From Vitis vinifera (Eukaryota > Streptophyta > Magnoliopsida > Vitales > Vitaceae), in assembly GCF_030704535.1 (NCBI RefSeq), contig NC_081811.1, forward strand, positions 2,744,501 to 2,808,500: a stretch of DNA of 64,000 bases, given 5' to 3'. Positions within the stretch are counted from its first letter, which is position 1. Every line of letters begins with the position of its first letter. The notes beneath the pieces are model-generated. The model had not been told where the DNA came from. It saw only the letters and a program-made list of their open reading frames with translations, and did no database searches. Positions 1 to 11,330 of this stretch are shown piece after piece. The position numbers were made by a program, and so were the translations under genes.

Positions 1-806
1 CTAAAGAAAGACTCGAGTCTCGACCCACAGCCGTGTGGGCTCCATCTAAGATCCAGAGTGCTGGGGACTTTTCCCACCCAACCAACAAAGACTTTCCCGG
101 AAAATCAATGCAGAAAAATATGCCCGTAAGACTGAAAAAGTCCAACAAAATGTGCCTGTGTCACCGTCAAAAAGTTGGGTTCAAGAGTAAAACTTCATCA
201 CATGGTTTCCAATTAAGTTGGGCAAATTTTCTGTTGGAGTCTTTCACTGGTCTCTCCTCCTCTGGTTGAGAAGTATGAGGCCACCTTACTCCACAATCTG
301 CACAAAGGAAAAATGCAGCTAAGATCTAATATTTCAAGCTGATTTCCTCGGAAAATTGACATTCTTTTTTGATGCAGTGATCACATAAAAACATAAACTC
401 TGAGACCCACTAGCTAAATACAAGGCAAAACAATCATTGTTGGCTTCAAATATTCATATCACAAATCTACTTTTGATGATATATGTTTTCAGATGACTTA
501 ATCAATTTCACAGATGGGTGGGGGAAGACTAGATGGAAACAGTGCATAAATGAAATACAGGGAAATATACATTTAAGGCAGTGGATCCAGTACTCTTGTA
601 TAAAGACTTAAATTGTTTAGGAAGCAGAACAATCAAGAAAGCACTCTGTAAAAACAATCCAAAAAAGCTATACTAGCTGAAATAGTGTCATATTCTGAAC
701 AATAACATTATACTACAGGTTGAAACGATTAGGTATTTTTGTTAATTGGGTCAACTAGGATTGCGATTGCGAGAATACCAGCTGTTGGTTGCTTGCTATC
801 CACCCT
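1..806. other. Left edge and 3' flank of the FYV7-type gene
   Basis: No gene is recognised here. The part nearest 806 should hold the 3'UTR of the minus-strand FYV7-type gene. A 78-codon frame at 33-269 opens with GTG, not ATG, and its translation resembles nothing I know. The rest is ordinary AT-rich intergenic DNA. Confidence 0.4.
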
Positions 807-3192
807 CTAACTTGTAGAGCCTTGAATAGTCTGCAAAAGATGCTCAATTCTGTACTTCATTACAGGCTGACCCTTTCGTGTCCTTTTGAACATCTTCTCT
901 CGTGCAGCTTTCCTCTGAGATTCAACTCTCTCTCTTTTTTCCTTCTTGGCTTGAAAAATTGCGTCTCTCTCAATCCTTGTCCTCTCTTCCTCTTCCCGCT
1001 TCTTCTCATACAGTTCTTTCAAGCTGTGTGAACTATCCTTCTTCTTCTTGTTCTTCTTACTCCTCTGACTAACACCTTCACCTTCATTTTCATCCTGTAA
1101 CAGCAATTGAAAATGGTATAAATTTGGATTGCTAGTTCTACAAACTAGAATACATCAAAGATCTTTTTGGATGCCATTAGTAGATTGCCCATGATAGATG
1201 TAATCAGGGGAGCCCAATCTTTCCTAACAAAAAAAAGGGTATAGTTTTCATCGAGAAATTGACAACAAACACTAACAGTCAGATGAAGTTAATAGAGAAT
1301 CGGACCTGCGGTTGTCTTATAGCTGAGGAAATATCATTCTGCTTGCCTTGTTGCTTCAGGGACTTCTTATACTTGCTCACATACTTGGCATTCTTATAGA
1401 ACTCCTTTTGCTTCTCTAATCAAAACAGAATAGAAGTGTCGGTAAAAAAGATCAAACTAAGGTCAAAAGACTAATGTTTCTAATTTGACCCATCTTTCAC
1501 ACAAGGGATCATGTATGCTTCACTTGGTTGCTTAAAAATGTTTGTAACAGAATTTATTTATTTATTTTTTAACCTTAGATATTTTATTATTTGGAATCTG
1601 AGGAAACAAAACCTCCACTTTCCAAGCCCAACACAACTGCTCGGTTTAGTAGAGCTAATTTGTTAATTATTTGGAAACTAAACCACAGGAAAGCAGATCT
1701 TAAATCTTATTATCTAATCTTTTATTCCCTTCTTTAAGCCACCAAACACAGAACTAGGCATAATGGACAATAGCACTCATTGACAGGTCATCGATTTCAC
1801 AAGTTTAACCAATTAGCTCAAACCAGGTTTTTCACTGTGATAGCGGTCATCAAAGTTTTGTGGTGCTCCTTCTGGTTTCCACCTTTTTCATTTCTTGGCC
1901 AGGCCAGTTTTTAGCTTCCTATTTGCTTTCTCTGAGAACATTCCACAACCATCCCTCAAACTTGTTGTAGAAAATAAATAGGATGGAAATGATCCAATAA
2001 TTAGTCATTAGGTGTTTTTAGCATTGATTAGCAAGAAGGCGCCCTCCTATATGATCCTGACTCGATCCAACTTTACTCCCACTTAGATTGTTTACTCAAG
2101 CTACTGCTTTCCATGCACTCCAAACCAAAATCCTCACCAGTCTATTTGATTTTGAAAATGTCATGGACTGGTAATTCAGAACAGTCCAAACAGAAAATTA
2201 TTTGTCACATCCGAGGCCACCCCATATCTCCTCCCTCTCTTTTGCATTAGTAGGATTAAAAAGTTTGCACTATTGACTACAATGTTCAATTGGGCAAGCG
2301 TGGGATTTTATTTATGTCACACAATTGAACTTTGTAGCTTTGTTTTGTTCCCAAAAAGTATTAAGAAAAGAGAAACAAATGTTAAGGAAAATGATTTTCT
2401 CATGTTTGGTTCTATTGTGGAAAATATGAAGGAAAATATACTATAATTAAAATTAATAAGAAATTTATGCATTTTTAAATTATAATTCCTTCATTTTTTT
2501 TTCTTTCCTTCTACTTTTCCTCTATATTTTATTTTCTTCACATTTTTCCTCATATTTTCCACAAAACAAACATAGCCCACAATAAGTTCAAGTTTCAAAC
2601 AATACATTCACCGCATTGCACCAAAAAATTGAAGACAGAACAAAATCAAAACCACTTCCGGAACAGACTACAAAATTTCAGCTAAGCAAATTGGCCAATC
2701 ATAGCCTTCCAACTTAAAACCAAATTTTCTCCTTCCAGAACACGTCTACCCAAAAACCCAACTGGACCTAGAATCATCCAAAATATTTACTACTTCACAA
2801 TCTTCAAATTTCATCATGCTAATATAAAGACAATTATTTTGTTAATTTTCAACACCCAATACCAAGCTTCTTCAAGAAATTCGATAGAATGAAAAGAAAT
2901 TTAACATTTGAAGAAACTCTAGAACTGAAACATAACAAATACGCAAAATCCAATGAATAAAATAAGCTCTAGGGTTTTTATGTAAAAAAAAAATTATACT
3001 TATTAATGCAGGGTTGTAGTTGTTGGTCGTCGATTTAGCATTAGCGAAGGCTTCAAGAGAAAGGCCTCCACCGCCAAGTCTCCTCATATTCTTCTTCTTC
3101 ATCATCATCTCTTTGTGCTTCTTGATTGATTTTGAGCCGTTGATGGGAGCTCCACCGTGATGGCTTTCATCTTCTGCGGTTCGACTCTTCAT
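807..3192 (-). CDS. rRNA-processing protein, FYV7 / CCDC59 (TAP26) type
   Basis: Three coding exons: 3192-3000, 1415-1306 and 1094-807 (196 aa). Junctions have GT donors and AG acceptors and the phases agree (193+110+288 bp). The product is small, basic and coiled-coil-like. The N-terminal third is Lys/Arg-rich (KKHKEMMMKKKNMRRLGGGG, about residues 23-42). Exon 2 encodes the family-typical KEFYKNAKYVSKYKK stretch, and exon 3 a long charged helix with KREEEERTRIERDAIFQAKK followed by RVESQRKAAREKMFKRTRKG. This pattern is known from yeast Fyv7 and animal CCDC59, linked to small-subunit pre-rRNA processing in the nucleolus. An upstream start at 3222 would be TTG, so the ATG at 3192 is preferred. 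Two AAACCCTAA telo-boxes lie just upstream (3221-3229, 3240-3248), as often seen on plant ribosome-biogenesis genes. Intron 1 (1416-2999) carries a MITE. Confidence 0.8.
2402..2573. mobile_element. Small MITE in intron 1 of the FYV7-type gene
   Basis: A 172 bp AT-rich element has imperfect terminal inverted repeats of about 32 bp. The left end (2402-2437) starts ATGTTTGGTTCTATTGTGG; the right end (2541-2573) read backwards starts ATGTTTGTTTTGTGGAAAAT. Both continue into a shared AATATGA(A)GGAAAAT. There is no coding capacity. The layout fits a nonautonomous DNA transposon; the superfamily is not decided because no clear target duplication is visible. Confidence 0.6.
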
Positions 3193-3220
3193 CGTTGCAG
3201 AAGAAACTGTACCTAATCGC

Positions 3221-3248
3221 AAACCCTAAGTTTGGAGAAAAACCCTAA
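3221..3248 (-). promoter_or_regulatory. Two telo-boxes in front of the FYV7-type gene
   Basis: AAACCCTAA occurs at 3221-3229 and again at 3240-3248, within 60 bases upstream of the ATG at 3192. Telo-boxes near the start site are known from plant genes for ribosomal proteins and ribosome biogenesis, which matches the inferred function. GGGCC-type motifs follow further upstream at about 3317-3375. Confidence 0.5.
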
Positions 3249-3249
3249 T

Positions 3250-6200
3250 TTTGAAGAACTGCGAGAGAAAAACTCAGGCGTCGTATTCGTGGGAAGATTG
3301 AAGGTAAGAGTTGGGTTGGGCCGGGTCGGGGCTTTGGCTGGATATTTTATGCCCTAACGGGCCTGTTGGCCGTGCTCGAACTGGATCAAGCACTGAGTCC
3401 CGAGTCGAGGCCCAGTTCTTGGTGAAGCGGAAAACTCATCATGTGTTGGCTTAGATACTAATAGTCGAAAATCTCGACTCTATATGAAGGAGTATCAATC
3501 TCCCCGACAAACATCTATTTGCATGAAACCCAACTTATATGGATAGATAAAAAGATGAAGTAAAAAAAAGATTAATTTCATTTTTACTTCTTCAAGTTTA
3601 GTATAAATATATTAAGATATCATTAGTTTTAAATTTCGTTAGTTAGTACACTATAGATGTATCTCATCTGTAATATTTATGTTTTTAGAGAATTGTTAAA
3701 TATATCTACCTAAATTCTTTCTAAAAATAAATTTTATAAATGGAATAAATTTATGAGGGTGTTGATTGACCAAATTTGGAATTAACAGTGATTATACAAA
3801 ACCTCATGGGTTTGATGGAAATTAACCCAATAAAAAATAAAAAAGATGCCTTGGGAATGTGACGTTTAAAATAATTTGGACTTGATTTTATTGGTGATAA
3901 ATTATTTATTGACAAAAAATGATAAAATTATAAAAAATTTCTTAACATATATAAAATATGCATTCATTTTTAACAAAATGTTACCATTTAAGATTTGTTT
4001 CACCATTGTTTTTTAAAAACAATTCTTAAAATCAATTTTCAATTGTTTACAAGAATAAAATTTTGTATTTAAGAACTTAAATATAAAAATTAGCTTTCTT
4101 AACTTATCTATATTAAATAAATAATTTATGTTTTAAAAGAAAAATTACATATGATATAATAATTCAGTTAATTTCATTCACATTTTCTTAGATTTCGATT
4201 AAATACATCTAACCCTCTTAAGTTTGAAATCTTAGTAAATACCTCATTTATCCTTTTTATTTCTTATTTTCACTCATCTCCCCCTCTCATTCAAAATAAA
4301 GAAGTTGTAGGATGAAATTTGAAACCTTATCTACATATATTTAACCAAAGTTCGAAGGTAAATGAAATTAATCTTATAATAATTTTGTAAAACATATCTA
4401 CTCATTACCATAGGCTTTAAGAAATAATAAGGTATGCTTATTTATTAATTAATAAAAATTAAATTTAATGAGATATAATTACATTTATTATATTTAATTA
4501 TATTAATAATTGACTATTTTTATTTAATATATGTTTAGATTTTTTGTTACAAAATAAACATGTGCATAAAATTATCATGACACTACTATATGTTTTTAAA
4601 CACAAATATTTAAAAGTTTAAAAAATTTGCTTCAATTTTTTTTAAATTATTTTTTCATAATTTTTATTAAATAATTTAAAAAATATACAATATTAACTTT
4701 ATTATCTGCACTTGGAATAAACCCAATTTTTTTAATAAAATATTGTTTTTAAAATATTATTAGTACTTTTAATTATTACTTATAAACCCTATAAAAATTA
4801 AGTGATTTTCAAAATAAATTATCCAAAAAATATTTTTTATCAAAATTTTATTGAAGATATTTTTTGAGTTAAAAAAACTATTTTCTATTAAAAAAAATAA
4901 AAATGGCTTCAAATATTTTTTTTATATTAAATATTTTGGGGAAAAAATTATTTAAAATTTGATATTTTGGGTCGAGGGGTGTTTGTGGGTGACACGTAGA
5001 GTTCCATTCTCCCACTTCCAAACAAACCCAGACCCCCACACCACAAAAAGAAAAACAAAAGGGAAAAAGGTGGCCTCCCCTTGCTTTAGAGTTTAGACCG
5101 ACATTTCATCCCTTAAAATGGAGCAAAAGTACAGCAAGAATACTCCAGGCCACTGCGTTCCACCCCCTAAAATGGAATGAAAATACAAGAAGAATCCAAC
5201 CCTATGTGCTCTCCTACTCAACCGCCTTGCTGTTTGCAAGATTTTGAGCTGAGATATCTATCTACACTCCTTGTGTTTTGATCAAACTATGCATCCAATA
5301 TAAGTAAGCTTAATTGCAGGTGTTCACGGAAATGACTCCAGGCCGACTCCCAGCACTTTTTCCTTGTAGGGTTTTATTCAAGTTGAGACAATGGGTTTGT
5401 TACATTCAACCCATACATAACAAATGAATCTATAACATATACCTAAAATATTACCAAGACCCGTATTTGGAATTGGAGCTAGCTAGCTAGCTGGCTAGGG
5501 CTATAATTTAAATCACAACCGATGTTGCAGGTTTGGTTGCTTTGTGGTATGTTTGACTAGAAGTCATTAATTGCTGTATGAAATCAATTAGCTTCACAAA
5601 TTCAAGCAAAAAAAAGTTGGGTGCCTAGCCTGTTGACTGCTCACTGACCAGTTCATTGATATCTTTGTGACTCACTCACAGATGTGTGGTGGCAAGCTTT
5701 TTAGCATAAATGTGGTTTTAGAGAAAGCATGGATGAAGTTGTGAGGCTAGCTAGCGGCAAGCTTTTTAGCATAAATGGGGTTTGAGGCCACAATTAAGAG
5801 GGTGATTAGCCATCCAGCCAGCTAGCTCCATAGCTGTAATGCCAAATATGATTAATTCCCACTTTTCAAGTAGTTCATGTAGGCACGAAAGATTGTATGG
5901 TTGGTTCCTTTGATCATCGAGAGATTAAAGACTTGTTGTTCTATCAAATTCTTATTTATAGTATGATCCAATATGGGATGTGTCTCAAGCTTAGTAGGCC
6001 ATGAGCTGGTCCTTCATCCATTAATTAATGCTTCATTTCATTTTCATCTTTTCAATATTTAGTTCCAGTGATCACATCGTGTGCAGGAGTATGTAAATAT
6101 GGAAAAACACTCTCTACCGAAAGTGGGTCATTTATGGGATTGAAGGTCGTAACGGTGAAGAATTATAATGGGATCTAACAAACCATTTTCAGAAAATCTA

Positions 6201-6736
6201 TAGAACATACGCCCTCATTAAAAACTTGGTCTGAGATGATCATCTGCCTAAGTTTTTCTTCTCTTTAAGCCAAGGAGAATTCATGCAAAGTCATACTCTA
6301 AACCCCAGTAATGGTAACCAGCAGCTTGAGTTTGGTAATATGAGGAGTTGGAATTCCCAAAAGAAGAAGGCATAAACTCAAAACAGACTAAAGAATTTGA
6401 GAAAAGAGGGTGATGAAGACCAAGATGGATTTATTTTCATACATAGCTATATATAACAAGTACACCCTCATGGTATTTACTGTATTTCGCTGGTTAGTGT
6501 AAGCGATTATTCTGGAAAAGGAAACATGATGGAAAGAAAGCCTCAATGCCCTCAAACAAAACCTAACAACTAAACTACTACTGTTATGCTATATATATAT
6601 AAGCCCTTTCTTTGTATGAAACTGATCATCCTCTTCTCTAGAATTGAGTAGAACTATGTCGCTTTCCTCATCCTTGCAGCTATCTTTCATTCTATGTTAT
6701 CTCACACCCTTATATCATATGCCCGTATACACACCC
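3250..6736. other. Intergenic region, FYV7-type gene to SWEET
   Basis: No gene is recognised. 3,500-4,980 is very AT-rich. 4,980-5,240 is more GC-balanced and contains two similar blocks around CCTTAAAATGGAGCAAAA and CCCTAAAATGGAATGAAAA. An AGCTAGCTAGCTAGCT run lies near 5,478. The phrase GGCAAGCTTTTTAGCATAAA occurs twice, near 5,691 and 5,757, as a 66 bp spaced direct repeat. The stretch next to 6,736 should hold the SWEET 3'UTR. Confidence 0.45.
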
Positions 6737-8078
6737 TCACACCTTCAGTTCACCACTTGGCTCAACCGCCTTGTCCCTAGCGCCACCTTCAGTCATAGCA
6801 GTGTCTTCTGGCTGATCATTTGGGTTTGTATCAGTATTCTCCGCTTTCTTCAGTGTGGGAAAAACGAGGCCGTTTGGTAGTTCTTGCAGCTTAAATTCTG
6901 CGAGCACGCCTTTCTTGGCATTCTTGTAGATGGTATACAGTATCATCTGGGCGATTCCGAAGGCAAACCCTAGGATGTTTGGAAACTGATCATGAAATTA
7001 ACAAGAAAGGATGATATGTGAGTAAAAATATATACAATAACTAGCTATAAATTTTTGGCAAGTGAAAATAGTCTTGAGGGCTTTGGTTGCTCACTGCTAT
7101 GTAGAAATCTCTTATCAGAAGGCCATAGAAGAACCACATAACAGCACAAATTGTGAGGAAAAATGAAAGTGGGAAAGGCATGTACTCCACGCTCTTGGTT
7201 CTTATGACCAGCCTCTGCAAACCAGAGGAAAATTGAGAATCAGACATGGGTGGATGGATGAAGAAAAAACCATAAATTTGAGTGATGAAGCATATATTGA
7301 AAGTAATACTAGTGTAATTAGGCAGTACCATGATACTAAGAGGAGCTGCAAAAACGCAGAGAGAGAAGGCGGCGCAGACCCAACCGACTATCTTAGCTCT
7401 CCGGTGCCCCTTTGACAAGAAGAAGGTGGAAAGTACTATCGCCCCATAGACCCCGGTGTTGAACAGGAGAAGCAGTTTTGCTGTATAGATCTGCAAAGCA
7501 CCAAGCTTAATTACATAACCCAAGAGGAAAAACAACATGATATTCATGTAAAGAAGACTAAATTGAAAGAAAGATAAAGCACCTTGGCTGTCCTTGGTGC
7601 GTATATCATATACACAAGGAGGTATGTAGCTTCTATGCACGTCCCCACAGAGTTGATGGTGATGAGCATTATTTGATTGTCAGTCTTAAGGAAAGCATAG
7701 TACAGCAACAGCATAGCACTAAATAGTGCAACTGAGTAAGGTATGGACTGAAACCCTTCAGTAGATTTCCGCTTGTAGATCCTGTAAAAAGTTGGCCTGA
7801 AAAAAACCCCAAAGAAAATCATAGTTAGAACATAAAGAGAAAGGGAGAGAGCCAAGGAAAGGAGAAAGAAAGAGCTTTACAGTGGGGACAGATACACCAA
7901 GAAGGAGACGATGTTGCCTGCAGAGAGAGAGAGAGAGATCAAAGAGAAGAAAACATATGACAAGAGGGATGGTAATATATAAGAGTAGAAGAAGAATTTG
8001 ACAGGAGGAAATTAATGAAGTAAAGATACCTAGAATGCCAAAGGCAAAGGCCATGTGAGGAACAGTTAACATTGCCAT
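6737..8078 (-). CDS. Bidirectional sugar transporter, SWEET family clade III
   Basis: Six exons: 8078-8030, 7917-7881, 7796-7583, 7490-7329, 7214-7095 and 6985-6737, giving 276 aa. Exon sizes 49, 37, 214, 162, 120 and 249 bp match the conserved SWEET gene structure, including the tiny 37 bp exon 2. Two MtN3/saliva triple-helix repeats are visible: [20 protein letters not shown] with [10 protein letters not shown] in the first, and [18 protein letters not shown] and [17 protein letters not shown] in the second. The charged hydrophilic tail (about 60 residues, ending SGELKV) is expected on the cytosolic side. SWEETs move sugars down their gradient across membranes; clade III members mainly carry sucrose at the plasma membrane, so phloem, nectary or seed/fruit unloading is plausible by family. 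A TATA-like box sits near 8175-8183. No missing core residue is seen. The member number within clade III is not assigned. Confidence 0.93.
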
Positions 8079-8174
8079 TCTTGGGTGTGGAGCTCTCTTT
8101 GTGGGGAAGATGAAGCTGTGGATGAGGGGCAGTCCGAAGAGCTAATATGATAACTCTTTATGCAATCGGCTACT

Positions 8175-8183
8175 CTTATATAG
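8175..8183 (-). promoter_or_regulatory. TATA box of the SWEET gene
   Basis: Read on the minus strand, the site gives CTATATAAG about 95 bases upstream of the SWEET ATG at 8078. Distance and sequence fit a plant TATA box; the start site itself cannot be seen. Confidence 0.5.
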
Positions 8184-8319
8184 CTACAGAAAGTGGAGAT
8201 GACATGGGGGTGGCTTGCTTTAGGGCTTTGGCTTTGAGCTGCTGAACTATCTCTCTCATTCATGAATGTGAACTTCTTTTTGAGGCTTAAACTGTAAGTT
8301 GAGAGGGATATGATCAAAG

Positions 8320-11300
8320 CTCAATTTGGACGTTTGATGCCCATACCATCTTAGGATATTTGCTCATTTCATCAATATCTTGATTTATTGCTTCACGGCA
8401 TGCATGCCCTAGCAAGCCATATGTATCTCTTTGTGTAGTGGGCCTTAACCTCCCAAACTTGTGCCCTATTTGTTTTTCTATGTAGTTTAATGAGTTAATT
8501 TCATGGTCTTCATTCCCATTTTGGTTTGTGGAAAAAAAAAAGGAGCCAAGTGTATGAAGAAATTACATAGATAACAATTGTAACAAAGAAAATTCCATGT
8601 TTGTTATGCCTTCCCATTCATACACATTCATGTTCTATGGCCTCTAGTACATTATTAAGTGGAACCTCAAGAATTTGTTCTCACTACTTTACTTTTGTTT
8701 GCTTTAACTTGTAGAACATTTTCCATGCATGTCAAAAATTTTAAATGTTTTAATTATTTTCTCCTAATGATTTGATGGATATAATCCTCCTAAGTTCTTT
8801 TCTAATGCTTTTAATAACTACTTTTTGGGATGACTTGATTTATTTCAACAAGTATTGATTATGCATTCATGCAAAAAAATTATACCTGTTTTTTTTCAAA
8901 ATGACTTTTGTCGTATTGGTACATTCGTGCGTGCGGTAGTTAGTAAAAGTATATTTTGTCATTATAATCACAGTCATAATTGATAAAGTGAAATTGAATC
9001 ATCAAATTTTGTAATAGTTTGTCGCATGCGCGGTAGTTCACGTGGTTCGCAATGATCTGTCGTATGCGCTGCAATTCACGTGGTTCATATCATCGTTGAA
9101 CTGAAACCTTTTCCCTGTTAACTTAATCCGTTATTTTTGAGACAATAAAAAACAAACTCAAATTGACGACGGTTAAAATGTCGTTATCTGATAAGATAGT
9201 GATCCAGAAATCATACGTAATATACTAATTTAAAAGTTGGTATGTGATACAATCATAGGTAGCGATTCACATGTTAACGCATAATACGATGATAATAAAG
9301 ATGTTAATGATCAAGATATTAATGCACTACACATGTTCATGATTCTTTGGGTCAATCATACATGGGCTTTTACACAAGCCCATTGAGAACTTGACTAAGG
9401 CCCATTGGGCCATGGTGTACTCTCCATTGAAACCCTAATTAAGTGGCTCAAGTGGTTAATTAGAAATGGAAATGGCTTGAGCCATTGAACCATTAGGTGA
9501 CGTGAAGCAAATGATTGATAATAAGGCCAAGAGAAGTAAAGGTGGGTGAGAGTTGTTCACGTTAGCCAAAGTTAAGGGATGGAGTTTGCACGTGAGACAT
9601 TAGACCCCACTAGCCGTTACATTTAAACGGTCTTCACTTGGCTTAGCTTCCGCCGAGTCTTAACCAGCTAGCTAGCTTTTAATTACTTAAAATATTTGAC
9701 CATGTGTATATCTTCTTCCTCAAATTAAAGTCCATTTTTGGAACCAAATTTTCCATTTGGTTGTGAGCCCCACTCCTATGTGAAAATCAAGAGTCCAAAA
9801 TTGTAACATAGCCTAATCATAACCCATTTGGACCGTCGGATCATCGATGTTGTGACAATTGCTATAAAAATACGTGACAATAAAATGATAAATTTGAACC
9901 GTTTGATTAATAATATCAAAATAATCTTTTGATTAAACACGTAACATAAATATCAGATTTTATAAAGATACTATAATTTATCAGTCAAATTAAAAAAAAT
10001 ATCTCAAGTACTTTACAACTAAATTTTCATTAATTTCTATAATCATAAAATAGTGCTAGATATTATATCAAACTGCAATGGGACAGTTGCACACGAAAGT
10101 TTCCTAGCCCTAATCATGGTGGTAGATATTTGGAAGATCTATTGATATTAATCAAGACATGTGGGAATGATTCACAAAATCTACCACCCTATTTCATTGC
10201 AACATATCATGTGGGATTTTTTTGTTTCTAGTTTCGACACATTATTTCTTAATTTAAAATTGTTACAATAAAGTATATATTTCATTTTGTAGCCGCTAGA
10301 ATGTTTATAATATGCTTTAAAACTTTATTTTTAATTAAAGGGTTGTTGTATATATAGATATTTTGGTCCGTACGTCTATTAGGAATACTTCCATGTCAAA
10401 ACCCCAATCATGATACAAATGATATCAAAAAATCAAACTTTCCAAATCTTTATATTTCCTGGGGCTTGGTTTGACATGATCATTGCTTGAAAAATGCCTT
10501 GGAAAAGCTTTCCCATTGGGATATATATATCAATTCAAACATTTTAAATCTTGGAAAATTGTGGCTGCGCCACATAAGCTCATAATGTGTCGTGCCATGC
10601 CACCACAGACACCAAGGAAGTTGCCACGTGGCCAGAAATCTCGACCGTTACCAAACTATCCGGGCATTAAAATATTAGGGAGGGGAGTAAGCCAAAGAAA
10701 ATGCCAAACAACGACATTGCTTTATGATCTCTAAGCCTATTTTTTTTATGTTCTATTTCTGACACTAATGAACATGAATTGTTTGTCTTGATGTGGGTTC
10801 CTTTATTTGGTCTGTTATAAGTCTTCTTCAGTTTCAAGCCTTTTCTCCTCCCTTGTTTATCCGTCTCTCTCCTTCTTTTCCCCATTTATGGGCTTTAGTT
10901 TTGGTTTTCCCTGCTACATAGGCCAAAGCATTGTCTAAAATTAACTCTCCAAGAACAAGAAAGAACACCTTAGAGCTCTGCTGCTATTTAAAGGCCAGAA
11001 AGCTCGAGATTCACACATCTTGAATTTTGTTTTGTTGTTGGATATGTATTTGTAACGGTCGCTATTCAGATGTAAGCAGTCAGCTTCATCCCTTTTATTT
11101 AGCTTTTCCTTTGTTTCTTTTCTTCCGGGAAATCATACCGGCATGCTTATCTTAATGTATATAGAGCTCGAAAATGATAAAAAAAAATCCATGGAAATTA
11201 AATTCGAACCGACTAGATGAGCTAATTAATTTACTGATATTGAAATGATTAGAGAGTTAATTTATTGTAATTATATACTAACTAACTTGGTTGTTGAGCA

Positions 11301-11330
11301 TGAAGTTAGCTAAATTGTTAATGATTGTGG
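8320..11330. other. Intergenic region with promoter-like motifs but no recognised gene
   Basis: No ORF here resembles a known protein. Noted items: a 38 bp spaced near-repeat built on TTCACGTGGTTC at 9,021-9,095; a cluster of TGGGCY/GGCCCA motifs at 9,362-9,411 followed by a telo-box AAACCCTAA at 9,430; a perfect GCCACGTGGC palindrome (G-box/ABRE core) at 10,623-10,632; and a TATA-like TATTTAAAG at about 10,985. Together these could mark a noncoding or lost gene, but no coding exon was found. Confidence 0.35.
10623..10632. promoter_or_regulatory. G-box / ABRE-type palindrome
   Basis: GCCACGTGGC is a perfect 10 bp palindrome around CACGTG, the core bound by plant bZIP and bHLH factors. It lies about 360 bp upstream of a TATA-like motif at 10,985. 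No coding gene can be tied to it. Confidence 0.4.

Noticed and set aside
6200-6300. miRNA precursor around the GATGATCATC palindrome
   Set aside because: The arms pair only for a few bases beyond the palindrome, and no known miRNA sequence was recognised.
7041-7640. 199-codon frame within the SWEET gene
   Set aside because: It reads through introns 3, 4 and 5; the spliced six-exon model gives the normal SWEET length.
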